Shown: positions 9,539 through 22,811, counted from the first letter of the stretch. The stretch is 64,000 bases of DNA from Roseomonas haemaphysalidis (GCF_017355405.1 NZ_CP061177.1:1781001-1845000), one strand, 5' to 3'. The notes: a model not told the origin generated them from the sequence alone. Made by a program: numbers and translations.

Positions 9539-10053
9539 GCCGGGTTCTCCGCCACCGACTCGGTCTGGGTGTCGCGGTGGCGTTCCAGCCGCAGGGCGAG
9601 CTGCGCGTCGGTGGTGGCCAGCATGGCGGCCGCCAGCAGGGCGGCGTTGACCGCGCCGGCGCGGCCGATGGCCAGCGTGCCGACCGGGATGCCGGCGGGC
9701 ATCTGGGCGATGGACAGGAGGCTGTCCATGCCCTTCAGCGCGTGGCTTTCCACCGGCACGCCCAGCACCGGCAGGCGCGTCAGGGCGGCCACCATGCCGG
9801 GCAGGTGGGCGGCGCCGCCCGCCCCCGCGATCACCGCCCGCAGGCCGCGCGGCGCGGCGGCGCGGGCGTATTCATACATGCGGTCCGGCGTGCGGTGGGC
9901 CGAGACCACCTTGCATTCATGCGCGATGCCGAGGGTCGTCAGCATCTCGCTGGCGTGACGCATGGTGTCCCAGTCCGACCGGCTGCCCATGATGATGCCG
10001 ACCAGCGGCGGCGTGGCACCATCGGTCGCGATGGGGGCGGGGATGTCGGTCAT
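9535..10053 (-). CDS. purE: N5-carboxyaminoimidazole ribonucleotide mutase
   Basis: 172-residue class I PurE that converts N5-CAIR to CAIR, the step after PurK. Motifs: [12 protein letters not shown], the catalytic-histidine motif SAHRTPDRM (H53) and [12 protein letters not shown] set the start at the ATG at 10053 because AGGA lies 8 bases upstream; an in-frame ATG at 10086 would add 11 residues unlike the family. The stop overlaps the purK GTG. Confidence 0.96.
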   Translation of the reverse strand: MTDIPAPIATDGATPPLVGIIMGSRSDWDTMRHASEMLTTLGIAHECKVVSAHRTPDRMYEYARAAAPRGLRAVIAGAGGAAHLPGMVAALTRLPVLGVPVESHALKGMDSLLSIAQMPAGIPVGTLAIGRAGAVNAALLAAAMLATTDAQLALRLERHRDTQTESVAENPA

Positions 10054-10148
10054 GCGGATATCCTGCGGGACGGCGGGCTGCTCCAAGCGGCGGCTGTGCC
10101 GCGCCAGGGCCCGAAAGTCCAGCCTCCATCAGCCGCGCGGACGCGGCC

Positions 10149-10349
10149 TCAGGCGATGATGTCGGGCACCAGGCGGCTTTCCAGCCAGGCGACCTCGTCC
10201 TTCAGCTTCAGCTTCCGCTTCTTCAGGCGCTGCAACTGGAGCTGGTCCATGGGACCGTCCTCCATGCGCGCGATCACGGTATCCAGGTCGCGGTGCTCGC
10301 TGCGAAGCTCGTGCAGGCGACGCAGCAGGCTGTCTCGATCGGCCAGCAT
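10149..10349 (-). CDS. YdcH/DUF465 family small protein
   Basis: 66-residue, highly charged helical protein with the DUF465 pattern (DSLLRRLHELRSEHRDLD, then LQRLKKRKLKLKDEVAWLE). It is probably a two-helix coiled hairpin, and the family has no settled function. It lies 95 bp upstream of purE on the same strand and may share transcripts. A second DUF465 gene is divergent from it at 10578. Confidence 0.88.
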   Translation of the reverse strand: MLADRDSLLRRLHELRSEHRDLDTVIARMEDGPMDQLQLQRLKKRKLKLKDEVAWLESRLVPDIIA

Positions 10350-10500
10350 CAGGCGGCATTACTCGACGGTTATGAGTCGCATCGGAGGGGACAAACGCCA
10401 TATCATGGCCGGGCGCCGCCGCCCAGCCGCCTCTCGCACCCGCGGTGCAGGATGCCACGCGGGGCAGGGTTGCGGTCGCGGCAGCGCCGCCGGAACACGG

Positions 10501-10539
10501 CCGCGGACCGCCATGAAACCCATGGCGGGGGTCGCGCGG
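10501..10539. repeat. Extended inverted repeat between the two DUF465 genes
   Basis: Perfect core arms CCGCCATG (10508-10515) and CATGGCGG (10521-10528) around a 5-base loop, extended imperfectly outwards by GC-rich sequence to 10501-10539. It lies 38 bp upstream of the plus-strand DUF465 start. It may be an operator for the divergent pair or a leader hairpin. Confidence 0.4.
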
Positions 10540-10577
10540 TTGATGTCCCGGGACCATCAACGAGTGGAGGATCAAGC

Positions 10578-10754
10578 GTGATCGCAACGCAGCAGCCCCG
10601 TCTCAACAGCCTTCAGGACCGGCACGCGAGCCTGGACCGCCAGCTGGCCCAGGAAGGCCAGCGCCCGGCGCCGGATGCCGCCACCCTGGCCAAGCTCAAG
10701 GTCGCCAAGCTGCGGCTGAAGGAAGAGATCGAGCGGCTGCGAACGTCGCGCTGA
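10578..10754 (+). CDS. YdcH/DUF465-like small protein
   Basis: 58-residue charged helical protein. The second half (TLAKLKVAKLRLKEEIERL) matches the second helix of DUF465/YdcH proteins such as its divergent neighbour at 10149-10349. The start is GTG at 10578 with a GGAGG Shine-Dalgarno at 10566-10570; starting at GTG explains a gene that an ATG-only search would miss. It is a single-gene unit with a strong terminator 19 bp after the stop. Confidence 0.8.
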   Translation: MIATQQPRLNSLQDRHASLDRQLAQEGQRPAPDAATLAKLKVAKLRLKEEIERLRTSR

Positions 10755-10772
10755 GGGCAGGGCCCTCAGAGG

Positions 10773-10809
10773 AAAGCCCCGCGCGGCCTTGCGGCCGGCG
10801 GGGCTTTTT
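10773..10809 (+). terminator. Rho-independent terminator after the DUF465-like gene
   Basis: AAGCCCCGC / GCGGGGCTT outer stem with an inner GCGGCC / GGCCG stem, followed by TTTTT. Seen from the other strand it has a short A/T flank, so it may also stop the minus-strand trcR transcript ending at 10833. Confidence 0.88.
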
Positions 10810-10832
10810 CATACCCGGGCGAAAGCCAAGCC

Positions 10833-11399
10833 TCAGGCGGCCGTCTCGTCCTCGTCCAGCGGCGCCGGCGTCGCGGCCGGGTTGCCGCCGGCGGCGATCA
10901 CGGCGGCGTTGAGGTCGCCCTGGCTGCACAGGCCCAGGATCACCGGGTCACGCGGCTTGATGTTGGCGCTGTTCCAGTGGGTACGGTCGCGCACCTTGGC
11001 GATGGTATCCTTGGTGGTGCCCAGCAGCTTGCCGATCTGCGCCTCGGTCAACTGCGGGAAGTTGCGCAGCAGAAAGGCGATGCCGTCCGGCCGGTCGTTG
11101 CGCTTGGACACGGGCGTGTAGCGCGCGCCCTTGCCGCGGCCCTTGGGCTGGGGCACGGCGGAGGGCAGCAGGCGCAGGCGGGCGTCGGGGTCGGCCTCGC
11201 AGCGGGCGATCTCCTCGCGCGTCAGCTGACTGTTCTGCACCGGGTCGTAGCCGACGATGCCCTGCGCCACCTCGCCATCGGCGATCGCCTGCACCTCCAG
11301 CGGGTGCATGCCGACGAAATCGGCGACCTGGGTAAAGGACAGGGACGTCTTCTCGATGAGCCACACGGCGGTGGCCTTCGGCATCAGCGGCAGGGTCAT
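10833..11399 (-). CDS. trcR: Cell cycle transcriptional regulator TrcR (DUF1013)
   Basis: 188 residues matching the alphaproteobacterial DUF1013 family. Recognisable stretches are MPKATAVWLIEKTSLSFTQ, VGMHPLEVQAIADGEVAQG, LTREEIARCEADPDARL and a second helix-turn-helix-like block LTEAQIGKLLGTTKDTIAKV. TrcR is reported in Caulobacter-type bacteria as a cell-cycle regulator associated with RNA polymerase; that role is carried over by family. The start is the ATG at 11399 preceded by AAGG; further upstream in-frame codons give unlike sequence. Confidence 0.9.
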   Translation of the reverse strand: MTLPLMPKATAVWLIEKTSLSFTQVADFVGMHPLEVQAIADGEVAQGIVGYDPVQNSQLTREEIARCEADPDARLRLLPSAVPQPKGRGKGARYTPVSKRNDRPDGIAFLLRNFPQLTEAQIGKLLGTTKDTIAKVRDRTHWNSANIKPRDPVILGLCSQGDLNAAVIAAGGNPAATPAPLDEDETAA

Positions 11400-11560
11400 C
11401 GGAAACCTTATGGATGCGGCGTGGGGGCGGAGGCGCGCTCGCCCCGTTTCCGCCTGCATATAGAGAGCGCGGGGGAGGGGGTCAAAGGTTGGCACGGCCG
11501 CGTGGAACTGGCAGGCCCCCCATTCGTTGCGGAACGGTTGGATCAGAAGGGGCTGGCGCC

Positions 11561-12499
11561 ATGATGACACGCAAACTCGCGACGGTATTCGGCGGCGCCG
11601 GCTTTATCGGCCGGCAAGTGGTGCAGCGCCTGGCCCGGCTGGACTACGTGGTGCGCGTGGTCGGCCGCAATCCGGAGGCCATCCGCTCGCTGATGACCGT
11701 GGGCAAGGTGGGCCAGATGGTGCCGCTGTCGGTGGACCTGCGGGAGGATGCCGGCATCGCCCGGGCGGTGGATGGCGCGCAGGTGGTGGTCAACCTGGTG
11801 GGCATCCTGGCCGAAAAGCACAAGGGCGACTTCCGCCGGCTGCAGGGCGAGGTGCCGGGCCGCATTGGCGCCGCGGCCGCCGCCGCCGGCGTGCAGCGGC
11901 TGGTGCAGGTTTCGGCCATCGGCGCCGACCCGCAGGGCCCCAGCGAATATGCCCGCAGCAAAGCGGCGGGGGAGGCGGCGCTGCGCGCGGCGTTTCCCGA
12001 TGCCGTGGTGCTGCGGCCTTCCATCGTGTTCGGGCCGGACGACGACTTCTTCAACCGCTTCGCCGGCCTGGCGCGGATGCTGCCCTTCATGCCGGTGGTC
12101 AAGGGCGACACCAGGTTCCAGCCAGTTTACGTGGGCGACGTGGCGGACGCCGTGCTGGCGGCGCTGCAGCAGGACGACGTAGCTGGGCGGACCTTTGAGC
12201 TGGGTGGCCCGCGCGTCGCTTCCTTCCGCGAATTGATGGCGCTGGTGCTGGACGCCACCGGGCGCCACCACCGCCTGGTGTCCATGCCGGACGGGCTTGT
12301 CCGGCTGATGAGCCGGCTGCCCGGCGGCCCGTTGACGCCGGACCAGCTGGCGCAGCTGTCGCGGGACAATGTGGTGGGTGCCGGCATGCCGGGGCTTGCC
12401 GACCTTGGTATTGAGCCCACCAGCATGGAAGTGGTCGTGCCGTCCTACCTGTCCCGGTTTCGCGTCGGCGGGCAGCATCGCAGCCTGATTCCGCAGTAA
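11561..12499 (+). CDS. Complex I NDUFA9-like NAD(P)-binding protein (atypical SDR)
   Basis: 312 residues with an N-terminal Rossmann motif (VFGGAGFIGRQVV, residues 9-21) and the pattern of the NDUFA9 group: VNLVGILAEKHKGDF, VSAIGADPQGPSEYARSK (a Tyr-x3-Lys pair) and VLRPSIVFGPDDDFFNRFA. In mitochondria NDUFA9 is a complex I accessory subunit; in bacteria the member is a stand-alone protein of uncertain role. Start ATG at 11561 with AGAAGGGG upstream. Divergent from trcR with 161 bp between. Confidence 0.88.
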   Translation: MMTRKLATVFGGAGFIGRQVVQRLARLDYVVRVVGRNPEAIRSLMTVGKVGQMVPLSVDLREDAGIARAVDGAQVVVNLVGILAEKHKGDFRRLQGEVPGRIGAAAAAAGVQRLVQVSAIGADPQGPSEYARSKAAGEAALRAAFPDAVVLRPSIVFGPDDDFFNRFAGLARMLPFMPVVKGDTRFQPVYVGDVADAVLAALQQDDVAGRTFELGGPRVASFRELMALVLDATGRHHRLVSMPDGLVRLMSRLPGGPLTPDQLAQLSRDNVVGAGMPGLADLGIEPTSMEVVVPSYLSRFRVGGQHRSLIPQ

Positions 12500-12585
12500 G
12501 GTCCGGATCGGCCTCATTTTCTGGGCGAAATACCGGGGATGATCCTCGCCTGGCCAGCTGATACGGAAAATAAGTAAGTATTGCT

Positions 12586-12606
12586 GTCTTATTGTTAAGA
12601 TAAGAC
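12586..12606. promoter_or_regulatory. AT-rich palindrome upstream of gltD, candidate operator
   Basis: Perfect arms GTCTTAT (12586-12592) and ATAAGAC (12600-12606) around TGTTAAG, inside a 45-bp AT-rich island (about 12561-12606) in otherwise very GC-rich DNA. It is 142 bp upstream of the gltD start. The placement fits a regulator-binding site or promoter for the glutamate synthase genes. The regulator is unknown. Confidence 0.45.
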
Positions 12607-12747
12607 TGGCAGCGCCGCCTGGGCGGTGCTTATGCTGCGCGCAGGCCGGTGAAAGCCCGCCTGCCGGATTGGCGTTCCTGCCGCTTGCCGCCCGGCCCCT
12701 GATGAACGCCGATCCTGTTTTCTTCCTGCCCCGGGGAGCCTTTCGCC

Positions 12748-14193
12748 ATGGCCGAACGCATGCTGCAATTCGTGCGGCTGTCCCAGCAGACGCCCGACAA
12801 GCGCGACGCGGCCGAGCGACGCGATGATTTCGGCGAGATCTACCAGCGCTTCACCGCCGAGCGGGCGGCCGAGCAGTCGAGCCGTTGCAGCCAGTGCGGC
12901 GTGCCCTTCTGCTCCGTGCACTGCCCGCTGAACAACAACATCCCGGACTGGCTGAAGCTGACCGCCGAGGGGCGGCTGGAGGAAGCCTACGAAATCTCCG
13001 CCGCCACCAACACCTTTCCCGAGATCTGTGGCCGCGTCTGCCCGCAGGACCGCCTGTGCGAAGGCAACTGCGTGATCGAGAAGGGCTTCGACAGCGTCAC
13101 GATCGGCGCGGTGGAAAAGTACATCACCGACACGGCCTGGGACATGGGCTGGGTGAAGCCGCCAACGCCGAAGCAGGAGGTGAACCGTTCCGTCGGGATC
13201 ATCGGCGCCGGCCCGGCGGGGCTGGCGGCGGCCGAGCGGCTGCGGCTGCGCGGCTGGAAGGTCACGGTCTATGACCGCTACGACCGCGTCGGCGGGCTGA
13301 TGATCTACGGCATTCCCAACTTCAAGCTGGAAAAGGACGTGGTGCTGCGCCGCCATGCGCAATACGCCGAGGCCGGCATCGAGTTCGTGCTGAACTGCGC
13401 AGTCGGCCAGGACGTCACGCTGGACGAGCTGCGCCAGAAGCATGACGCCGTGCTGATCGCCACCGGCGTCTACAAGGCACGCGACATCGGCGCCGAGGGC
13501 GCCAACTTTTCCGGCATCGTCCCCGCGCTGGATTACCTCACCGCCTCCAACCGCGAAGGGCTGGGCGATGCCGTGCCGGAGTTCGAAAGCGGCGCGCTGA
13601 ACGCCAGCGGCCGGCGCGTGGTGGTGATCGGCGGCGGCGACACCGCCATGGACTGCGTACGCACCGCCATCCGCCAGGGTGCTGCCTCCGTCACCTGCCT
13701 GTACCGCCGCGACAAGGCCAACATGCCGGGCTCCCTGCGCGAGGTGAAGAACGCCGAGGAGGAGGGCGTGCGCTTTTCCTGGCTGTCGGCGCCGGAAGGC
13801 TTCGAGGGCGATGCCGAGGGTGCCGTCAGCGGCGTGCGTGCCGTGCGCATGCATCTCGGCCTGCCGGACGCCACGGGACGCCAGCAGGTGGAGCCGATCG
13901 CCAATGGCGGCTTCCTGGAGCCCGCCGACCTGGTGATCAAGGCGCTGGGTTTCGATCCGGAGGATTTGCCGACCATGTTCAAAGAGCCGGCGCTGACCGT
14001 GTCCCGCTGGGGCACGCTGAAGGTGGACCGCCGCAGCATGATGACGGGCGTGCCCGGCGTCTTCGCGGCCGGCGACATCGTGCGCGGTGCGTCCCTGGTG
14101 GTCTGGGGCATTCGCGACGGGCGCGACGCGGCGGACCAGATCGAGAAATACGTGGCCGCCCGCGCCGCCACCCCCGCCCTGGCGGCCGAGTGA
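12748..14193 (+). CDS. gltD: Glutamate synthase (NADPH) small subunit
   Basis: 481 residues. The beta subunit of GOGAT takes electrons from NADPH via FAD and passes them to GltB. The N-terminal cysteine cluster for 4Fe-4S centres (C47, C50, C55, C59 in SRCSQCGVPFCSVHC) and a second one (EICGRVCPQDRLCEGNC) are intact. The FAD Rossmann motif GIIGAGPAGLAAAE begins near residue 150 and the NADPH motif VVVIGGGDTAMDC near 292. It is first in a gltD-DUF2059-gltB cluster and its TGA overlaps the next ATG. Confidence 0.97.
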   Translation: MAERMLQFVRLSQQTPDKRDAAERRDDFGEIYQRFTAERAAEQSSRCSQCGVPFCSVHCPLNNNIPDWLKLTAEGRLEEAYEISAATNTFPEICGRVCPQDRLCEGNCVIEKGFDSVTIGAVEKYITDTAWDMGWVKPPTPKQEVNRSVGIIGAGPAGLAAAERLRLRGWKVTVYDRYDRVGGLMIYGIPNFKLEKDVVLRRHAQYAEAGIEFVLNCAVGQDVTLDELRQKHDAVLIATGVYKARDIGAEGANFSGIVPALDYLTASNREGLGDAVPEFESGALNASGRRVVVIGGGDTAMDCVRTAIRQGAASVTCLYRRDKANMPGSLREVKNAEEEGVRFSWLSAPEGFEGDAEGAVSGVRAVRMHLGLPDATGRQQVEPIANGGFLEPADLVIKALGFDPEDLPTMFKEPALTVSRWGTLKVDRRSMMTGVPGVFAAGDIVRGASLVVWGIRDGRDAADQIEKYVAARAATPALAAE

Positions 14194-14753
14194 TGCGCGC
14201 GCCCCTGATCGCCCTGCTGGGCGCGGCGCTGCTGGCCGGCCCGGTTCTGGCGCAGCCCAGCCAGTTCCGCACCCCTGCCACGCCCACGCCCACGCCCGCG
14301 GCGCCCGCGACCCCGGCCGCGCCTGCCGCCGCGACGGAGGAAAGCCGCGCCGCGGCGCGCGACCTCATGGCGCTGCTGAATACCGACGCGCAGTCCGAGC
14401 AGATGATGACCGCCGTGTCCCACCAGGTGGCCACCGTCCTGGCGCAAAGCAGCGGCAAGCCGGCGGCCGAGGTGATCGCCATCATCGACGAGGTGCTGAT
14501 GCCGGAGTTCCGGCAGCGCATGCCGGAGTTGCGCGACTTCACGGTGGATCTCTGGGCCACGCAGATGACCGCGCCCGAGCTGCGGGAGCTGAAGGCCTTC
14601 TATGAGACGCCGCTGGGCCGCCGCCTGCAGCAGGTAACGCCGACCGTGGCCGCCGCTTCCGCCGCCTTTGGCATGAAATGGGGCCAGGAGGTCGCGCTCA
14701 GCGCCCTGGCCAAGCACCGCGAGACGCTGCGCGCCCGCGGCCTGAAGATCTGA
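14193..14753 (+). CDS. DUF2059 family periplasmic protein
   Basis: 186 residues with a signal peptide (LIALLGAALLAGPVLAQ), a Thr/Pro/Ala-rich linker and a DUF2059 domain (RDLMALLNTDAQSEQMM to LRELKAFYETPLGRRLQQV). The function of the family is unknown. It sits between gltD and gltB, starting inside the gltD stop (TGATG) and ending 10 bp before gltB, so it is almost certainly co-transcribed and coupled. A GTG three bases upstream is an alternative start. Confidence 0.85.
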   Translation: MRAPLIALLGAALLAGPVLAQPSQFRTPATPTPTPAAPATPAAPAAATEESRAAARDLMALLNTDAQSEQMMTAVSHQVATVLAQSSGKPAAEVIAIIDEVLMPEFRQRMPELRDFTVDLWATQMTAPELRELKAFYETPLGRRLQQVTPTVAAASAAFGMKWGQEVALSALAKHRETLRARGLKI

Positions 14754-14763
14754 GGATCGCAGC

Positions 14764-19302
<4,539 letters not shown>

Positions 19303-19410
19303 GCATGGCGTAACGATTGCACAGAATGCTCACGATGGCGTGAGGCTGATCTGGCGGGGGGGCGATGTGCGTGCGATAAGCGCCGCCACCCCGCAGATCC
19401 GGCCTGACGC

Positions 19411-20079
19411 ATGCGCATCCTCTACCACCTTCCCTTGTCCCCTTATGCCCGCAAGGTCCGGCTGGCGCTGAACGAAAAGCGCATTCCTTTCGAGCTGCGG
19501 GTCGAGCGGGTGTGGGACCGGCGCGAGGAATTCCTGGAAATGAACCCGGCCTGCACGGTGCCCGTGCTGACCGAGGAAAATGGCCTGGTGCTGGCTGACA
19601 GCTACGCCATCTGCGAGTACCTGGACGAAGCCTACCCCGAAACGCCGCTGCTGGGCCGCACGCTGGGCGAGCGCGCCGAGGTGCGGCGGCTGGTCGCCTG
19701 GTTCGATGGCAAGTTCGCGCGCGAGGTCACCAGCAACCTGCTGTATGAGAAGCAGATGAAGCGGCTGATGGGGCGCGGCAACCCGGATGCGGGGTCGTTG
19801 CGCGCCGGCTACGCCAACCTCAAGCCGCACCTGGATTACCTGGGCTGGCTGGCGGAGACGCGGCTGTGGCTGGCCGGCTCCTCGCTGTCGCTGGCCGACC
19901 TCACGGCCGCGTCGCACCTGTCGTCGCTGGACTACATCGGTGACATCGACTGGTCGCTGAACGATGCCGCGAAGGACTGGTATGCCCGCGTGAAGTCCCG
20001 CCCGGGCTTCCGGCCGTTGCTGGCGGACCGGGTCAGCGGCGTGAATCCGCCGCCGCATTACGCGGATCTCGATTTCTGA
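19411..20079 (+). CDS. Glutathione S-transferase family protein
   Basis: 222 residues. N-terminal thioredoxin-like domain with MRILYHLPLSPYARKVRLAL, the cis-proline motif CTVPVLTEENG and the glutathione-contact motif DSYAICEYLDE; an all-helical C-terminal domain contains LSLADLTAASHLSSLDYIG. It conjugates or reduces substrates with glutathione in the cytoplasm; the substrate is unknown. It is a single gene, 108 bp after gltB, and points towards the TPR gene. Confidence 0.93.
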   Translation: MRILYHLPLSPYARKVRLALNEKRIPFELRVERVWDRREEFLEMNPACTVPVLTEENGLVLADSYAICEYLDEAYPETPLLGRTLGERAEVRRLVAWFDGKFAREVTSNLLYEKQMKRLMGRGNPDAGSLRAGYANLKPHLDYLGWLAETRLWLAGSSLSLADLTAASHLSSLDYIGDIDWSLNDAAKDWYARVKSRPGFRPLLADRVSGVNPPPHYADLDF

Positions 20080-20260
20080 GGCGCCGGCCCGGGGGGGCGC
20101 CATCTCCCGGGCCCTTCGGGGGTGACCTGATAGCCCCCCGGCTTCCACCATCCGCCAGGACCTCGCCTGATCCGGGAAGCCTTGACGCTGCCTGCAGATG
20201 CCAGGCGGCGGGATGCGAACCAGGGCAAGGGGCAGCATCCCCTGGCCACGCCCCGTTCTG

Positions 20261-21163
20261 TCAGCGCCGCCGTGGTGCCGCCTCGTTCAAGGCCAGGTTG
20301 CGCCGCGCCAGATCCGCCGCCGGGCTGTCCGGGGCCGCGGTCACGGTGCGCTGCCAGTCCGCCCGCGCCCCGGCGGTGTCGCCCTTCAGCTGCTTGAGGA
20401 TGCCGCGTTCCAGCAACGCATCCGGCTGCCGCGGGTCCAGCGCCAGGGCCTGCTGCACCGCCTGCAGCGCATCCGCCTGCCGGTTCAGGTGGCGCAGCGC
20501 CGCGGCGCGGAACACCAGGGTATCGGGGCGCGGGGGGCCTGCCGCCAGCGCGGCGTCGAGGTCCAGCAGCGCCTCGCCGTAGCGGCCCAGGCTGGCAGCG
20601 GCGAGCGCACGGTCCACCAGCAGGGCGGGATCGGTGGGCGACAGGGTCAGCGACAGGGTGGCGGCGGCATAGGCGCGGCCCGGTTGCCCCGCCAGCGTCC
20701 AGGCCTGCACCGCCTGGGCATAGATGGCGGCGCGGGCGGCATTGCCGGCGTGCGATTCGCTGGCCAGCCGCTCCAGCCGCTCGGCGGCGCGGTCGGCCTC
20801 GCCCAGGGCCAACTGGGCCAGCGCGGTGCAATGCCGGGCGCCTTCGCCACCACCCCGGCGCTCCCAGCTTTCGGCCGCCGCAAGGGCGGCTTCCGGGTTG
20901 GTGCGCAGCAGGGCGAGGCAGGATTCGTATTCGGGGCCGCTGGCCAGCCGGGGCGGCCCGGCCGGCAAGGGCAGGCCGGGCGCGGCGTTGTCCGGGCCCC
21001 GGGCGGCTGCCGGGGGCGGCCCGGCGGGGGCGGGCTCGGCCGCCTCGGTCAAGGTCGTGGAATGCAGCCACAGGGCGAGGCCGGCGCCGGTGCCCAGCGC
21101 GGCCGCCAGGGACACGCCCAGGAGCGTGCGGCGCCAGCGGGCATGGGGAAGGGGGGCTCGCAT
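20261..21163 (-). CDS. Membrane-anchored tetratricopeptide repeat protein
   Basis: 300 residues. One N-terminal membrane anchor or uncleaved signal (TLLGVSLAAALGTGAGLALWL), then a Pro/Ala-rich linker and about five TPR-like helical pairs. The clearest run is ALLVDRALAAASLGRYGEA, LVFRAAALRHLNRQADALQ and ALLERGILKQLKGDTAGA. It probably acts as a protein-interaction scaffold at the periplasmic face of the inner membrane. There is no partner gene nearby; it is divergent from the YeeZ-like epimerase gene. Confidence 0.85.
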   Translation of the reverse strand: MRAPLPHARWRRTLLGVSLAAALGTGAGLALWLHSTTLTEAAEPAPAGPPPAAARGPDNAAPGLPLPAGPPRLASGPEYESCLALLRTNPEAALAAAESWERRGGGEGARHCTALAQLALGEADRAAERLERLASESHAGNAARAAIYAQAVQAWTLAGQPGRAYAAATLSLTLSPTDPALLVDRALAAASLGRYGEALLDLDAALAAGPPRPDTLVFRAAALRHLNRQADALQAVQQALALDPRQPDALLERGILKQLKGDTAGARADWQRTVTAAPDSPAADLARRNLALNEAAPRRR

Positions 21164-21209
21164 CGCGGCACTCTAGCGGCCGGCGGCAAAGCACGCCACA
21201 TCGGCGGCC

Positions 21210-22076
21210 ATGACCTTGCACCTGCTCATCTTCGGCCTGGGCTATGCCGGCCGCGCCATCGCGGCGGAAGCCCTGGGCGCGGGCTTCCGCGTGTCCGGCA
21301 CCTCGCGAAACCCTGCCGCCGCCACGGCGCCGGCGGGGGTGGAGGTGGTCGGCTTTCCGGCGGCCGCGGCGGCCATCGGCACCGCCACGCACCTGCTGAA
21401 CACGGCCGCGCCGGACGAGGCCGGCGACCCGGTGCTGGCGGCGCATGGCACCGCCATCCGCACCGCGCCGCTGCTGCGCTGGGCGGGCTACATGTCCACC
21501 ACCGGCGTGTACGGCGACCGCGGCGGCGGCTGGGTGACCGAAACAACGCCGCCCGCGCCGGCCCAGGACCGTTCCCGCCGCCGCATCGCCGCCGAGCAGG
21601 CCTGGGCGGAAGCTTTGGCGGGGCGCGGCGTGGCACTGGACCTGTTCCGCACCGCCGGCATCTACGGCCCCGGCCGCAGCGCGCTGGACGAGGTGCGGGC
21701 GGGCCGCGCGCGCCGGGTGATCAGGCCCGGCCACACCTTCAGCCGCATCCATGTGGAGGACATCGCCCAGGCCGTGGTGGCGGCCATGCGGGCGCCGGCC
21801 GGCGCCGTGCCCCGCGTGCTGCACCTGGCCGACGACGAGCCTGCCGAGGGCGCGGCCGTGACGGCCGAGGCCGCGCGGCTGCTGGGCGTGGCCCCGCCGC
21901 CGGCCGTGCCCTTCGAGCAGGCACTGGCCGGCATGTCGGCCATGGGCCGCAGCTTCTGGGCGGAGGACCGCAAGGTCTGCTCCGCCGGCACCCGCGCGGC
22001 GCTAGGGATCGGCTGGCGCTACCCCAGCTTTCGGGAAGGGCTCGCCGCCATCCAGCGTGCGGAACAGGCTTTCTAG
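21210..22076 (+). CDS. YeeZ-like NAD-dependent epimerase/dehydratase (SDR superfamily)
   Basis: 288 residues. It starts with a Rossmann motif of the YeeZ type (LLIFGLGYAGRAIA), then YMSTTGVYGDRGGGWVTE and the sugar-epimerase-like DLFRTAGIYGPGRSALDEV. Proteins of this kind are usually annotated as NAD-dependent epimerases without a known substrate. Its last 75 bp overlap tail-to-tail with the alpha/beta hydrolase gene on the other strand. Confidence 0.85.
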   Translation: MTLHLLIFGLGYAGRAIAAEALGAGFRVSGTSRNPAAATAPAGVEVVGFPAAAAAIGTATHLLNTAAPDEAGDPVLAAHGTAIRTAPLLRWAGYMSTTGVYGDRGGGWVTETTPPAPAQDRSRRRIAAEQAWAEALAGRGVALDLFRTAGIYGPGRSALDEVRAGRARRVIRPGHTFSRIHVEDIAQAVVAAMRAPAGAVPRVLHLADDEPAEGAAVTAEAARLLGVAPPPAVPFEQALAGMSAMGRSFWAEDRKVCSAGTRAALGIGWRYPSFREGLAAIQRAEQAF

Positions 22077-22811
22077 CGTTTCCTCCAGCAGCAGCAGGTC
22101 CTCCGGCCGCGACAGGCGGTGGTCGCCTTCCTTGATCAGCGTGACCTGCACGTCGGCGGCATCCAGGTGGGCGGCGATGTCCGGCGCGGTGGACCAGGGC
22201 ACCTCGGCATCCCGCATGCCCTGCAGCAGCCGCACGGGCCCCGCGAAAGGCAGGGGGCGGTCCAGCACCGACTGCGCCCGGCCATCGGCCAGCAGGCGGG
22301 CGGTGATGGGCACCGGCTCGCCATAGGGGCTGGGCAGGTGGGTGATGCCGTCGCGTTCCAGCTCGGCCCGCTGGGCGCGGCTGAACTCGGGCTCCATCAG
22401 CCGGTAGGTGAAGTCGGGCGCGGCGGCGATGCCGAGCAGCGCGCGCACCCGCGCCCCCCAGGCCCGCGCCAGCAGCAGCGCGATCCAGCCACCCATGGAG
22501 GAGCCGACCAGCAGCAGCGGGCCAGGGGCCTCGGCCTCGATCACCCGGGCGGCGTCGGCCGCCCAGTCGCCGATGCAGCCATCCTCGAACCGTCCGCCGC
22601 TGTCGCCATGGCCGGAATAATCCAGCCTGAGGAAGGCGCGGCCCTGGCGGGCGCAGAAGTCGCGCAGCGCCAGGGCCTTGCTGCCCTGCATGTCCGAGCG
22701 GAAGCCACCCAGGAACACCACGGTCGGCCCGGCGCCGGTGCCGGGCAGCGCCGCCCAGGCCAGCTCCACGCCGTCGCCCCGCTCCAGCCGCCCGTGCCGC
22801 TCCGCCGTCAT
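22002..22811 (-). CDS. Alpha/beta hydrolase
   Basis: 269 residues with a complete catalytic triad: nucleophile S105 in GSSMGG, D201 in GMRDAEVPW and H231 in EGDHRLS. The oxyanion-loop region is VVFLGGFRSDMQGSKA. This is the small cytoplasmic YqiA/BEM46-like type; the substrate is unknown. It starts at the ATG overlapping the stop of the FAH-family gene (ATGA), so the two are coupled. The 3' 75 bp lie antisense to the end of the YeeZ-like gene. The pairing with an FAH enzyme suggests a shared catabolic role. Confidence 0.9.
   Translation of the reverse strand: MTAERHGRLERGDGVELAWAALPGTGAGPTVVFLGGFRSDMQGSKALALRDFCARQGRAFLRLDYSGHGDSGGRFEDGCIGDWAADAARVIEAEAPGPLLLVGSSMGGWIALLLARAWGARVRALLGIAAAPDFTYRLMEPEFSRAQRAELERDGITHLPSPYGEPVPITARLLADGRAQSVLDRPLPFAGPVRLLQGMRDAEVPWSTAPDIAAHLDAADVQVTLIKEGDHRLSRPEDLLLLEETLESLFRTLDGGEPFPKAGVAPADP

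Noticed and set aside
20080..20260. A structured GC-rich region between the convergent GST and TPR genes that might be a riboswitch or ncRNA
   Set aside because: It is downstream of both genes, matches no riboswitch core I know, and its stems are explained by runs of G and C.
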